Shown: positions 24,248-33,139, numbered from the stretch's first letter. The stretch: DNA of 55,017 nt from Phycisphaerae bacterium (GCA_026386805.1 JAPLMX010000093.1:1-55017); one strand, 5' to 3'. Translations and numbers: made by a program. The notes: generated by a model from the sequence alone, not told the origin.

Positions 24248-25072
24248 TCAATCCCACTTGAATCGGACCTTGTTCTCGGTCAGGTCTTGGATGCGCCGCC
24301 GGACGTTTTCCCGCTTGATCTTCGGGTCACGCCACGTGGCGAGTTCATCCTTGCTCTCGCGGACTTGGTTCTGAAGATCGTTGAGTTTCTTGAGGAGCTG
24401 CTCGCAGGCAATCTCCTTGCGTCGCACGATCAGGTCGTACCGCTTGGCGATAACGTCCTGTAGCTCCATTCCGAGGGCCTGCTTTTTCGCATCCGACTTC
24501 TCGTTGCGGATCTGCCGCCACAACTCGTCGGCTCTCGTCTTGAGCTCGAAATCCGCCTTGAGTACGGCCCCCATCTCCGGGCTGGAGCTGTCCGCCTCGA
24601 AAATGTACCCGTATTGCTTCATCAAGCGGTCAAAGCCGCTGATGTAAAGCTGGGGGTCTCCTCCCTTGAGCTTGGTGAGAGCCTGCTCTTCCTTGGGGTA
24701 GTTGGCCTTGAGCCATTCGAGGAACTTGACGTTCCGTTCCTGCCGGCGAGCCTCGAGACGATCCCGGATGCTCTGGTCCAGCTCGGGTTGACCCAGTTGA
24801 CGCAGTTGCGTCTGGAACCGCTCGGGATCCTTCTGACGAAGCTCGCTCAATTCCTTGGCCTTGGCGGGGTCCCGCTGCCGGAGCCCCTTCATAATCTTCT
24901 CGACAACGTCCTTCGAGAGGTCCCGCTGCCACGGAGGTTGCGTCTCCTTGGGCTCGTCCTTCCAGATATCGTTCTTTGCCTGCTGGGAACCGGCCGCCGC
25001 CAGCGGCGCTGCTGCCAGTCCGCCGGCCATGGCGAACCCTGCCAGGAACGCGGCCACTCGAAGCAATTGCAT
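24248..25072 (-). CDS. Secreted helical protein of the ECF sigma operon
   Basis: About 274 residues. Signal peptide MQLLRVAAFLAGFAMAGG, then Gln/Glu/Lys/Arg-rich helices (RLEARRQERNVKFLEWL; LKKLNDLQNQVRESKDEL) with strong coiled-coil character. I do not recognise the family. It is the third gene of a sigma/anti-sigma operon and could be a periplasmic sensor or effector, as CpxP- or Spy-like helical proteins are, but this is inference only. ATG 25072 with AAAGGA about 8 nt upstream is preferred to ATG 25090, which overlaps the preceding gene's end. Confidence 0.7.
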   Translation of the reverse strand: MQLLRVAAFLAGFAMAGGLAAAPLAAAGSQQAKNDIWKDEPKETQPPWQRDLSKDVVEKIMKGLRQRDPAKAKELSELRQKDPERFQTQLRQLGQPELDQSIRDRLEARRQERNVKFLEWLKANYPKEEQALTKLKGGDPQLYISGFDRLMKQYGYIFEADSSSPEMGAVLKADFELKTRADELWRQIRNEKSDAKKQALGMELQDVIAKRYDLIVRRKEIACEQLLKKLNDLQNQVRESKDELATWRDPKIKRENVRRRIQDLTENKVRFKWD

Positions 25073-25077
25073 TGTTA

Positions 25078-25596
25078 TTATCCTTTCCATAACTCGGTCT
25101 GAATCGCCATCAGCTCCGTTTCGAACTCTTCCGGGATTCCTACAACGCCGTTGTCGCTGTCATCGGCGTCCAGCGCCCGCACCTGGGCTTCGATCTGCCG
25201 GATCTCCGAGGAGAAATACACCAAGTCAAGATCATCGGTCGTAATGTCATCGCTCTCCCAGATCGCGGTCGGGATGATGGCGGCATAGGACAGGTGGGGC
25301 CGGCTCGTCGAGCGGGGGCCGAGCAGTCCGATCAGCGACAGCACGATCACGGCCGCCGCTGCCGCCACGGAAGCATGGACCAGCCTCCTGATTCTGTGTC
25401 TTCGAAGGGCCCAAACAGCCATCTGCGTCTTGAGGGCGGCGATGACCAGGGCATCCGGCGCCGGCGCCGGTTGCGCGTCCAGCCACCGCTCGCCCGCCTG
25501 GATGTCCTTGTGGGCCGTCCGGGCCGCTGGTTCGTCCATGAACCGCTGGAGCAGTCCGATCAGGTTTTCGTGCGCTTGATCTCCCATGGCATCCAC
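25078..25596 (-). CDS. Putative membrane anti-sigma factor
   Basis: 172 residues with one membrane helix (about 74-95, VHASVAAAAAVIVLSLIGLL). The N-terminal part is cytoplasmic and helical (LIGLLQRFMDEPAARTAHKD); the C-terminal part is acidic and exported, ending in the ELMAIQTELWKG region. It lacks the HxxxCxxC zinc motif of ZAS anti-sigma factors. The call rests on its place: its GTG start follows GGAGG within the 3' end of the ECF sigma gene, 3 bp after that stop. The exported tail would then receive a signal, perhaps with the secreted product of the next gene. Confidence 0.62.
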   Translation of the reverse strand: MDAMGDQAHENLIGLLQRFMDEPAARTAHKDIQAGERWLDAQPAPAPDALVIAALKTQMAVWALRRHRIRRLVHASVAAAAAVIVLSLIGLLGPRSTSRPHLSYAAIIPTAIWESDDITTDDLDLVYFSSEIRQIEAQVRALDADDSDNGVVGIPEEFETELMAIQTELWKG

Positions 25597-25599
25597 CCT

Positions 25600-26145
25600 T
25601 TACCCCTCCATGAGCTCTCTCAGTTTCTTGAGTCCCCGGTGCAACTTGGACAACGCCGTGCCGATGGGTTCAGACCGGAGTTCGGCAATCTCCTTGAAAC
25701 TCAGTTCCGAATAAAAACGCAGCAGGATCAAATCCCGAGTATCGGCATCCAGACGACTTAACTGAACCTGGAGTTTGTCGAGTCTTATTTCGCCCTCATC
25801 GGAGAACCGCGGTTCGTTCAACCCCGGCTCCAATTCCAATTGGCTCCGGTGGGCGTCCAACAGCTTTCGGCGCCGTTGCTTTCCCCGCAGGTGATCGTGG
25901 AAGATATTGGAGGCAATCTTGAAGAGCCAGCTTTCAAAGGCGCCGCCCTTGTACGACCCGATCTTCTCGACGAGCCGGATGAACAGCTCACTCAGAAGCT
26001 CGTCACTGAGGTTCCGGTCACCGGTCAGCCGATAAAAGTAACCATAACAGCGGCCGGCGTACATATCAACCACCTGCGCAAAGCTGTCAGCGTCCCCCGA
26101 TTTACAGCCGTCTATGATTCGGGCTAACTCGACGCTTCTACCCAT
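25600..26145 (-). CDS. ECF-type RNA polymerase sigma factor
   Basis: 181 residues. Region 2 is clear (FAQVVDMYAGRCYGYFYRLTGDRNLSDELLSELFIRL, then AFESWLFKIASNIFHDHLRGK) and region 4 follows (LSRLDADTRDLILLRFYSELSFKEIAELRSEPIGTALSKLHRGLKKL), the helix-turn-helix that reads the -35 box. It directs polymerase to a small regulon, probably including this operon. The first gene of three, with the anti-sigma candidate 3 bp behind. I could not identify a repeated promoter motif to define the regulon. Confidence 0.93.
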   Translation of the reverse strand: MGRSVELARIIDGCKSGDADSFAQVVDMYAGRCYGYFYRLTGDRNLSDELLSELFIRLVEKIGSYKGGAFESWLFKIASNIFHDHLRGKQRRRKLLDAHRSQLELEPGLNEPRFSDEGEIRLDKLQVQLSRLDADTRDLILLRFYSELSFKEIAELRSEPIGTALSKLHRGLKKLRELMEG

Positions 26146-26308
26146 TCGTTGCGTTCACTACAGAAGACGTTTGCCCGCAAGGGCTTATTGCAGGAAATCA
26201 CGAACCGACAAGCCGCCTATCGGACCTTCCTACGCGGTGCCGACCCCCACTCCGATCGTGCCGAGCATTACACCACGGCCTGTGTGCTACCACCATGCGT
26301 ACCAGCCG

Positions 26309-26614
26309 TCAAACCGGCCAAGACTCGTCCGGGCCTTCCTCCTCTTCGGTCTCCTGTTCGAGTTTCCAGCCCTCCGTCTCTTCCATGTCATTGATCTCCC
26401 GCTGAACATACTTGAAGATCTTGTCCTGGAGCGGGCCGAGCTTGCTGTACCACTTGAGCATGTTCTGGTAGCTGCCGAGGAGCATGTCGAGCCGGATGAG
26501 CTGCCACTTTGCGATGCACTCGGCCTCCTTGACGCTCGCGAACGGATCGCACTTGAACATCTTGCGGCCGTCCGGCCCTTTCTCGCAGAGCTCGCACTGT
26601 TCGCACTGGATCAT
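26309..26614 (-). CDS. Small Cys-rich zinc-ribbon-like protein
   Basis: 101 residues. The N-terminus has IQCEQCELCEKGPDGRKMFK and then CDPFASVKEAEC: six cysteines within 33 residues, a likely zinc or metal site. The rest is helical (KWQLIRLDMLLGSYQNMLKWY) and the tail is acidic (EQETEEEEGPDESWPV). I believe such proteins recur in planctomycetes but know no function. It is a single gene divergent from the small basic protein gene at 26714, with the sigma factor operon downstream. Confidence 0.72.
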   Translation of the reverse strand: MIQCEQCELCEKGPDGRKMFKCDPFASVKEAECIAKWQLIRLDMLLGSYQNMLKWYSKLGPLQDKIFKYVQREINDMEETEGWKLEQETEEEEGPDESWPV

Positions 26615-26713
26615 ATTTTTGTCCTTTACAGAAGCATTCCGCCTGTGCTAAACTCTATTATACGAGTGTGGACGCTGGCGTACCAAGGATTTTACCCTTT
26701 TGTTGGAGTTGAC

Positions 26714-26797
26714 ATGGCCAAACCGAGACGTAGAAGGAAGATTGGCAGCAAGAAAAGACGCACACGTTGGAAGATCAGGCATAAGATCAGCGGCTAA
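26714..26797 (+). CDS. 27-residue very basic protein (possible ribosome-associated)
   Basis: MAKPRRRRKIGSKKRRTRWK followed by IRHKISG and a stop: 15 of 27 residues are Arg or Lys, plus one His. GGAG is 5 nt before the ATG, a TATTAT box stands at 26657-26662, and the stop codon overlaps a terminator-like hairpin (26796-26821). Together these make a complete tiny gene. Composition and size resemble tiny ribosomal proteins such as bTHX or the AURKAIP1/COX24 type, but the match is only by general character. Confidence 0.6.
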   Translation: MAKPRRRRKIGSKKRRTRWKIRHKISG

Positions 26798-26830
26798 AGA
26801 TCCGCCCGTGGCAGGATCTTTGGTTTTGTG
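26796..26830 (+). terminator. Terminator after the 27-residue gene
   Basis: AAAGATCC (26796-26803) pairs with GGATCTTT (26814-26821) over a 10-nt loop, followed by GGTTTTGTG. The stem starts inside the stop codon of the small gene. Confidence 0.55.
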
Positions 26831-26878
26831 AATAGACCCGACGCCGGATACGAGGCGAAAATTGTCCTATGCGCGAAG

Positions 26879-28480
26879 ATGTCGATGAAGCATTTCCGTG
26901 TAGTCTTCAAGCCGGACGGTAGGGAGATCTCGATCCACGAGGGTGCTACCCTCCTTGAGGCCGCGAGACAAGCCGGCATCATCCTGGCGACAGCCTGCGG
27001 TGGCAAGGGCACCTGTGGCAAGTGTGCCTTGCGGCTCCATCCCTCCGGGCAACAGGTTCTCGCCTGTCAGCACCAGGTACAAGACGACTTGGCGGTGGTG
27101 GTCCCGCCGGAGTCGCGCTTCTACGAGCACAAGATCCTCGATCACGGGATCGCGGCCGGGGCCCAGATTCACCCGACGGTCTACCGCAAATACCAGGCAG
27201 GGGCCGGTATAGGGAAGATTCTTGGCGTTGCGGTCGATATCGGGACCACAACCGTCGTTGCCAAACTGCTCAACTTGGCCAGCGGCCAATGTCTCGCCAC
27301 AAAGGCCGTGCTGAACCCGCAAACCCGCTTCGGTGACGACGTGGTCAGCCGCATCAGTTACGCTCAATCTGAAGAGCATCTGGCCGAGCTGCACAACGTC
27401 ATCATCGAGTGCATCAATACGTTGATCGACCGCCTTTGCCGGCAGGCGGGTGTTCCCGCGTCGAGCATCTATGAGGCGTCCATCGTCGGCAACACGACCA
27501 TGAACCACATCTTCCTGCGGCTGCCCGTCGAACAGCTTGGCCGGGCCCCGTACCGGGCGTGGTCCGTCGAGGCCCACGATGTCCCGCCCCTGCAATTGGG
27601 GATCGCCATGAACCCTGCGGGCAATGTCCACTGTGCCGAGAACATCGCGGGTTTTGTGGGGGCGGATACGACGGCCGTCGCCTTGGCCGTGGACATGGAT
27701 TCTATCGACGACCGGGTCCTCGTCGTCGATATCGGGACCAACGGCGAGATCGTGTTAGGCACCCGCGCGCAGCTTTACGCGGCCAGTTGTGCGGCGGGGC
27801 CCGCTCTCGAAGGAGCGCGCATCAAGCATGGCAGCCGGGCGGCCGACGGCGCCGTGGAAGCCGTTGTCTTCAACGGAGACATCACTTTGGACACCATTGG
27901 CACAAGTCCCCCTCGCTCGATCTGCGGCAGCGGCCTGATCGACGCGGTGGCTGTGCTGCTGGACCTCGGCATCGTCGATGCGACGGGCCGCTTCCTATAT
28001 CGGCAGGGTGGGGGGGCGAGCCTGCTGGAGCCTATCGCCTCGCGCATCCGGGAACACCAGGGGCAACCCGCGTTCTGCCTGGCCCGCAGCGGGCAGACCT
28101 CGCTGCCGGACGTCATTCTAACGCAGAGAGACATCCGCGAGGTGCAGCTCGCCAAGGCCGCGATACGGGCGGGGATTCGCATTCTCATGGACAAGCTCGG
28201 CATGACCGACCGGGACATCGACCGGGTCCTCCTGGCCGGAGCGTTCGGCAACTACATTCGGCCGAGCAGCGCCGTCCGCATCGGTCTGCTGCCCAACGTG
28301 CCTCTCGATCGCATCCAGTCCGTCGGCAACGCCGCCGCCACCGGGGCGGAGATCCTGCTCATCAGCGAGGAATGCAGGGAAAGAGCTGCCAGACTGGCCC
28401 GCAAGATTCAGTACATCGAGATCGCGCACGAGAAGAACTTCAACGATGTCTTCGCCGACGCCATGTTCCTGAGTCCGTGA
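26879..28480 (+). CDS. 2Fe-2S/ASKHA protein, RACo-like (corrinoid activation type)
   Basis: About 533 residues. An N-terminal ferredoxin-like 2Fe-2S domain has ACGGKGTCGKC and a later LACQ cysteine (CX5CX2C...C, residues about 40-75). A linker is followed by a DUF4445 ASKHA ATPase: GVAVDIGTTTVVAKLLNL, IVGNTTMNHIFLRL, VLVVDIGTNGEIVLG, ASCAAGPALEGARIKHGS, SICGSGLIDAVA, VLLAGAFGNYI. RACo proteins use ATP to reduce inactive cob(II)amide in corrinoid methyltransferase systems. No corrinoid protein or methyltransferase gene is near, so the partner is unknown. ATG 26879 is chosen to fit the domain; an earlier in-frame GTG at 26828 lies just behind the terminator. Confidence 0.87.
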   Translation: MSMKHFRVVFKPDGREISIHEGATLLEAARQAGIILATACGGKGTCGKCALRLHPSGQQVLACQHQVQDDLAVVVPPESRFYEHKILDHGIAAGAQIHPTVYRKYQAGAGIGKILGVAVDIGTTTVVAKLLNLASGQCLATKAVLNPQTRFGDDVVSRISYAQSEEHLAELHNVIIECINTLIDRLCRQAGVPASSIYEASIVGNTTMNHIFLRLPVEQLGRAPYRAWSVEAHDVPPLQLGIAMNPAGNVHCAENIAGFVGADTTAVALAVDMDSIDDRVLVVDIGTNGEIVLGTRAQLYAASCAAGPALEGARIKHGSRAADGAVEAVVFNGDITLDTIGTSPPRSICGSGLIDAVAVLLDLGIVDATGRFLYRQGGGASLLEPIASRIREHQGQPAFCLARSGQTSLPDVILTQRDIREVQLAKAAIRAGIRILMDKLGMTDRDIDRVLLAGAFGNYIRPSSAVRIGLLPNVPLDRIQSVGNAAATGAEILLISEECRERAARLARKIQYIEIAHEKNFNDVFADAMFLSP

Positions 28481-28546
28481 TGCCTGCGTTGCGGCAGCTC
28501 GGGAGCCTGCCGTCATGCGTATAGGAGTTGAATCTCCTCGCGGGTG

Positions 28547-28646
28547 TGTCATCCTGAACGAAGCGAAGCGGAGTGAAGGATCTGGGCCGCGAAATAGAGA
28601 AACCTCTTACTCACAGGCCAGATCCTTCGCCGTTGGCTCAGGATGA
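28547..28646. repeat. Dispersed ~100-bp inverted repeat, family 2, copy 2
   Basis: The left part TGTCATCCTGAACGAAGCGA and the right part GATCCTTCGCCGTTGGCTCA followed by GGATGA pair around a variable centre. It matches the copies at 11655-11750 and 38118-38214, with a slightly decayed right end, and lies between convergent genes. Confidence 0.85.
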
Positions 28647-28684
28647 AAATGCTCGCGCCGCTTGAGAACGCTTGGCGGTTGGTA

Positions 28685-29929
28685 TCAGGCTCGTCGTACA
28701 ACCAGGCAGGCGTTGTGGCCGCCAAAGCCGAAGGAGTTGCTCAAGGCGATGTCCACCTTCGCCTCCCGGGCTTTCCACGGGACGTAGTCCATCTTCAGAT
28801 CGCACCGCTCGTCCTGGTGATCCAGATTGATTGTCGGAGGAATGAGCGAGTTGTTGATGGTCTTGATGGCCACGATCAATTCCACAGCCGCTGTGGCGCC
28901 GAGCATGTGTCCCAGGCAGCTTTTCGTGGAACTGATGGGGACTTTGTAGGCGTATTCGCCAAAGACGGCCTTGATCGCGGTGCTCTCGGCAATGTCGTTC
29001 AGTTGCGTGCTGGTTCCGTGGGCATTGATATAGTCGATGTCCTCCGGGTTGATCTTGGCGTCTGCCAGGGCCAGCTTCATCGCCATGGCGGCTCCTGCTC
29101 CGTCGGGCAGCGGGGCCGTGATGTGATAGCCGTCGCCCGTGGCCGCGTAGCCCAACAGCTCCGCATAGATTTTCGCGCCGCGCTTGCGGGCGTGTTCGTA
29201 TTCCTCGAGGATCAGAATCCCGGCGCCTTCGGCCAGGACGAAGCCATCCCGATCCCGGTCGAATGGTCTTGATGCCGCCGTCGGATTGTCGTTGCGAGTG
29301 CTGAGCGAGCGGGCGGCACAGAAAGAACCAAGCCCAATGGGCGTCAAAGCGGCCTCGGACCCGCCGGTGACCACGGCCTCGCTTCGTTCGCTGGCGATGT
29401 TCCAGAAGGCCTCTCCGATCGTGTGGTTGCCCGACGCACAGGCGCTGGACACCGAGAAGCTCGGGCCTCGCAGGCCGAACTGGATCGCGATATTGCCGCT
29501 GGCGGCATTGGACATCAGTCGAGGCACGCAGAAGGGCGATACCTTGCTCGGCCCCTTCTCGATCAGCCGGACATGCTGGTCCTCGATTTCCTTGATCCCG
29601 CCGATCCCTGTACCGACGATCGAGCCTATCCGATAGGGGTCTTCCCGGGAGAGATCAAGGCCGCTGTCCTTCATCGCTTGGATGGCCGCCGCAACGGCGA
29701 ACTCAGAGAATCGGTCCATCCGTTTGGCGTCTCGCCTGTCGATGTACTTGGTCACGTCGAAGTTCTTGATCTCTCCGCCAAAATGGACCGGGTACAGGCC
29801 GGCATCAAAGGATTCGATCGTCGAAACCCCGCTTCTGCCTTCACACAACGCACGAAACAACTCATCGACGGACTCGGATAGCGCGGTAATGCACCCCAAG
29901 CCGGTTATCACCACTCGGCGTCTATCCAT
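28685..29929 (-). CDS. fabF: 3-oxoacyl-ACP synthase II
   Basis: A 414-residue thiolase-fold condensing enzyme that elongates acyl-ACP with malonyl-ACP. The catalytic residues are visible: Cys in SVSSACASGNHTIGEA, His in YINAHGTSTQLND and His in STKSCLGHMLGATAA, with the closing FGFGGHNACLV. It is the last gene of the seven-gene lipid operon, 5 bp after acpP, a normal arrangement. The length is standard. Confidence 0.96.
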   Translation of the reverse strand: MDRRRVVITGLGCITALSESVDELFRALCEGRSGVSTIESFDAGLYPVHFGGEIKNFDVTKYIDRRDAKRMDRFSEFAVAAAIQAMKDSGLDLSREDPYRIGSIVGTGIGGIKEIEDQHVRLIEKGPSKVSPFCVPRLMSNAASGNIAIQFGLRGPSFSVSSACASGNHTIGEAFWNIASERSEAVVTGGSEAALTPIGLGSFCAARSLSTRNDNPTAASRPFDRDRDGFVLAEGAGILILEEYEHARKRGAKIYAELLGYAATGDGYHITAPLPDGAGAAMAMKLALADAKINPEDIDYINAHGTSTQLNDIAESTAIKAVFGEYAYKVPISSTKSCLGHMLGATAAVELIVAIKTINNSLIPPTINLDHQDERCDLKMDYVPWKAREAKVDIALSNSFGFGGHNACLVVRRA

Positions 29930-29934
29930 TGGGC

Positions 29935-30213
29935 CTACGCGCTTTCCTTCTTCTTCGTTTGGGCAACATTGACGATGTACTCGATGGCGGCGCCGACCGT
30001 TTGAATCTTCTCGGCCTCCTCATCGGGGATGCTCATGTCGAATTCGTCCTCGAACTCCATCACGAGCTCAACGGTATCCAGAGAGTCGGCGTTCAGGTCG
30101 TTGATGAAGGAGGTGTTGCGGGTAATCTCCGACTTATCAACGCCCATCTGTTCGCTGATGATCTCGATTACCTTGTTTTCAATCGCCTGGACATCTATCT
30201 CGTCGATACTCAC
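29935..30213 (-). CDS. acpP: Acyl carrier protein
   Basis: A 92-residue acidic helical protein. The phosphopantetheine site is [13 protein letters not shown] (Ser44), with [20 protein letters not shown] behind it. A GTG start follows GGAGG by 8 nt. It has a slightly longer N-terminus ([12 protein letters not shown]) and a basic tail (QTKKKESA) compared with enterobacterial ACP. It carries growing chains for FabF, FabH, FabG and PlsX encoded around it. A 149-bp gap separates it from fabG, perhaps with extra transcription signals, since ACP is needed in excess. Confidence 0.96.
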   Translation of the reverse strand: MSIDEIDVQAIENKVIEIISEQMGVDKSEITRNTSFINDLNADSLDTVELVMEFEDEFDMSIPDEEAEKIQTVGAAIEYIVNVAQTKKKESA

Positions 30214-30362
30214 TTGTGTATCCTCCTTAACAGACTCGGAATTCTCTTGTAGGGCTACAACTGCGGTTCCCTGGATCTATAGGCACCAGTACCACCCTCC
30301 CTCTATGCGGCCGTTATCTTACTGGCTCCCGGGACGGTTGTACAACCATTTTTTCAGTTTTT

Positions 30363-31100
30363 TCACATGGCCATCCCGCCGTCGACGCACAGGACCTGGC
30401 CGGTGATGTACCCGGCATCGTCGCTGGTCAGGAAGGCCACCGCCTTGGCGACATCCTCAATGGTCCCCATGCGTCTCATGGGAATGAGTTGGACGGCGGC
30501 CTCGATGACCAGCGCGGGCAGCTTGCGGGCCATCTCCGTGTCGATGAAGCCGGGGGCGATGCAATTGGCCGTCACGTTCTTCTTGGCCAGCTCGCGGGCC
30601 GTTGTCTTGGCCAGTCCGATAAGTCCGGCCTTGCTGGCCGAGTAATTCGCCTGGCCGGCATTGCCCATCACGCCGGAGACCGAGCTGATGTTGATAACCC
30701 GCCCGAACTTGTTACGCAGCATGGACTTAGCGGCTGCCCGGATGGCCACGAAGGCCGCCCGCAGGTTGACGGCGATGACCTTGTCGAACTCCTCGTCGGT
30801 CATCCGGATCAGAAGGTTGTCCTTGGTGATTCCGGCGTTGTTGACGAGAATGCCGATGCCGCCGAAGTCCGAAGCCAATGACTCCAGGACCTCCGTGAAT
30901 TTCTCCGTCTGCGTGATGTCGACGCACCGCGTCAGGACCTCAAAGCCGGCCTCTTTGACGGCCCGCTCCAAGTCTTTGAGCTGGTCTTCGATGATGTCCA
31001 GCCCCGCGACGATGCGTCCCTGCCGGAGCAGCTCGAACACGATCGCCCGGCCGATCCCTCGAGCTGCCCCGGTCACTACGGCAAGTCGTTTCTCTGCCAT
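30363..31100 (-). CDS. fabG: 3-oxoacyl-ACP reductase
   Basis: A 245-residue short-chain dehydrogenase. NADP-binding TGAARGIGRAI, the NNAG strand (GILVNNAGITKDNLL), and the catalytic Ser-Tyr-Lys set (ISSVSGVMGNAGQANYSASKAG) are intact. The C-terminal GYITGQVLCVDGGMAM is typical FabG. ATG 31100 has GGAGG 6 nt upstream and precedes the conserved start; the earlier in-frame ATG is not needed. It sits 27 bp after fabD. Confidence 0.95.
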   Translation of the reverse strand: MAEKRLAVVTGAARGIGRAIVFELLRQGRIVAGLDIIEDQLKDLERAVKEAGFEVLTRCVDITQTEKFTEVLESLASDFGGIGILVNNAGITKDNLLIRMTDEEFDKVIAVNLRAAFVAIRAAAKSMLRNKFGRVINISSVSGVMGNAGQANYSASKAGLIGLAKTTARELAKKNVTANCIAPGFIDTEMARKLPALVIEAAVQLIPMRRMGTIEDVAKAVAFLTSDDAGYITGQVLCVDGGMAM

Positions 31101-31127
31101 TTCTGCCTCCCGATCACGTCGCACACC

Positions 31128-32069
31128 CTACGCTCCCTCAACCAAGCCTTTCAGGGAGGTTAGGTCACTGACATTGGTCACCTTGGTCTTCCTGCTGATA
31201 CGTTTCATCAGTCCGGTGAGGACTCGTCCCGGACCGATCTCGTAGAACTGCTCGACGCCGTCGGCCAACAGCCGCTCCATGCACTTTTGCCAGAGGATCG
31301 GGCTGGTGAGCTGGCGGGTCAGGCCGTCGATGATGCCGTCCGCACTGACGTAGTATTCCGCCGTGATATTGACAATCGTCTTGACGGGGCCCGGCGGCGA
31401 GATCCTGGATTGCCGCAACGCATTTTGCAGGGCCTCGGCGGCACGGGACATCAAGCGGGTATGAAAGGCCCCGGCCACTTCCAGCCGGATCGCCTTCATC
31501 GCTCCGTACTTTTCCGCCAAGCGTTCGGCCCGTTCGCAAGCCCCAACGGTGCCGCTGACCACAATCTGACCGGGACAATTGAAGTTGACCGGATCGATCA
31601 GCTCCCCGTCGGACGCCTCGTCGCACAGTTGCCGAACCTTGTCTTCTTCCAAGCCGAGGATGCTGACCATTGAGCCCTGCGTCGTATCGGCCGCGGCCTG
31701 CATCGCCTCGCCGCGTTTCTTGACCAGCCGCAGAGCATCCTCGAAAGCGACGGCTCCGGCGGCATAAAGGGCGGTATATTCGCCCATGCTCAGTCCCGCC
31801 GTGACGTCCGGCTTGAGGCCCGCCGTCGCAGAACTCGACCGCAGCACCTCCAGCAGGGCGGCGGAAGTCACGAAGATCGCGGGTTGCGACATCGTCGTGC
31901 TGTTGAGCCGTTCGGCAGGCCCCGCGAAGCAGACCTTTCGCAGGTCGAACCCGACGATATCGTTGGCTCGTTCGAACATCTCGGCCGCCACCGGGAACGC
32001 TCCCGCAACGTCCGCTCCCATGCCCACCGTCTGGGCACCCTGTCCCGGGAATAGAAAGGCGGTTTTCAT
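31128..32069 (-). CDS. fabD: Malonyl-CoA:ACP transacylase
   Basis: A 313-residue enzyme that loads malonate onto ACP. It has the start AFLFPGQGAQTVGMG, catalytic GLSMGEYTALYAAGA (nucleophile Ser; the usual GHSLGE His is Leu, a common natural variant), the active-site His in VAGAFHTRLM, and the QLTSPILWQKCM end. AAGGA is about 9 nt before the ATG. It lies between fabH and fabG in the operon. Confidence 0.95.
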   Translation of the reverse strand: MKTAFLFPGQGAQTVGMGADVAGAFPVAAEMFERANDIVGFDLRKVCFAGPAERLNSTTMSQPAIFVTSAALLEVLRSSSATAGLKPDVTAGLSMGEYTALYAAGAVAFEDALRLVKKRGEAMQAAADTTQGSMVSILGLEEDKVRQLCDEASDGELIDPVNFNCPGQIVVSGTVGACERAERLAEKYGAMKAIRLEVAGAFHTRLMSRAAEALQNALRQSRISPPGPVKTIVNITAEYYVSADGIIDGLTRQLTSPILWQKCMERLLADGVEQFYEIGPGRVLTGLMKRISRKTKVTNVSDLTSLKGLVEGA

Positions 32070-32125
32070 CGCTTACATCCTTGTCGGTTTGCTGCCATCC
32101 ACGCCCGCGTCAAACGGGCGACCCT

Positions 32126-33139
32126 TCAGAATTCGATGACGTTCGCTCCCCAGGTGACGCCGGCGCCGAAGGCCACAAAAATCACGATGTCCCCTTTCTT
32201 GATCTTGCTGTGCCGGACGCACTCGTCGAAAGCGATCGGCACCGAGGCGGCGGACGTGTTGCCGTAGTTTTGAATATTGATGAAGACCTTCTCCTCGGGC
32301 AAGTTCAGCCGTTTGGCGGCCGATTCGATGATCCGGGCGTTCATCTGGTGCGAGATCACCATGGCGACGTCATCGAGAGTCAGGCCGCAGTGCTCCAGGC
32401 AGTCCGTGACGGCATCGACGATCCGCCGCACCGCCTGTTGGTAGACTTCCCGGCCCTTGATCTGCATGTAGACCTTGTCCGGGTTGTCCAACGGCCTGGA
32501 AACCGGGTGCCGCGATCCATAGGCCTGGCAGTTCAGTGCCTCCCAGAAGGTGCCATCTGCGCCCACCGTGCTGTACAGGATGCCCCGGCCGGCGTTCTGC
32601 TTGCGTTGCAGCACGACCGCGCCGGCGCCGTCACCAAACAGGATACAACTGCTCCGGTCCTTCCAGTTGGTGATTTTCGTGAGCGTCTCGGCGCCAATGA
32701 CCAGGGCACTGTCGAGTCGTCCGTTCTCGATGAGCTGGTGGACCAAGTGGAGCGAATAGACAAAACCGCTGCACGCCGCCCCTATGTCAAAGGCCCACGC
32801 CTTCTTCGCTCCGAGTGCCTGCTGCACGAAACACGCCGTAGAGGGAAAGACCATCTCCGGCGTGATCGTGGCCACGACGATCAGGCCGAGGTCTTCGGCG
32901 TCCAGACCCGCGTACTGGAGCGCCCGTTTGGCCGCCTCCGTCGCCAGGTACGCCGTCGATTCCTCGTCGCTGGTGAGGTGTCGAGTCTTAATCCCCGTTC
33001 GCGAATTGATCCACTCGTCGGAGGTATCGACCATCCGAGCAAGATCTTCGTTCGTCAGTATCTTCGAGGGAACAAAAGAGCCGCATCCGGTAATGACGGC
33101 GCGGTTCGTAGGGGAGCGATCCTCAGTCTTTTTCTCCAT
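32126..33139 (-). CDS. fabH: 3-oxoacyl-ACP synthase III
   Basis: A 337-residue condensing enzyme that starts fatty-acid synthesis from acyl-CoA and malonyl-ACP. The Cys is in FDIGAACSGFVYSL, the His in MVISHQMNARI and the Asn in NYGNTSAASVPIAF; together they are the Cys-His-Asn triad. ITGCGSFVPSKILTN and SDEWINSRTGI are the normal N-terminal marks. The first 17 bp overlap the end of plsX, so translation is coupled. Confidence 0.96.
   Translation of the reverse strand: MEKKTEDRSPTNRAVITGCGSFVPSKILTNEDLARMVDTSDEWINSRTGIKTRHLTSDEESTAYLATEAAKRALQYAGLDAEDLGLIVVATITPEMVFPSTACFVQQALGAKKAWAFDIGAACSGFVYSLHLVHQLIENGRLDSALVIGAETLTKITNWKDRSSCILFGDGAGAVVLQRKQNAGRGILYSTVGADGTFWEALNCQAYGSRHPVSRPLDNPDKVYMQIKGREVYQQAVRRIVDAVTDCLEHCGLTLDDVAMVISHQMNARIIESAAKRLNLPEEKVFINIQNYGNTSAASVPIAFDECVRHSKIKKGDIVIFVAFGAGVTWGANVIEF

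Noticed and set aside
31128..32069. Inactive FabD because GHSLGE reads GLSMGE
   Set aside because: The nucleophilic Ser and the distal active-site His are present, and Leu at this place is common in working enzymes.
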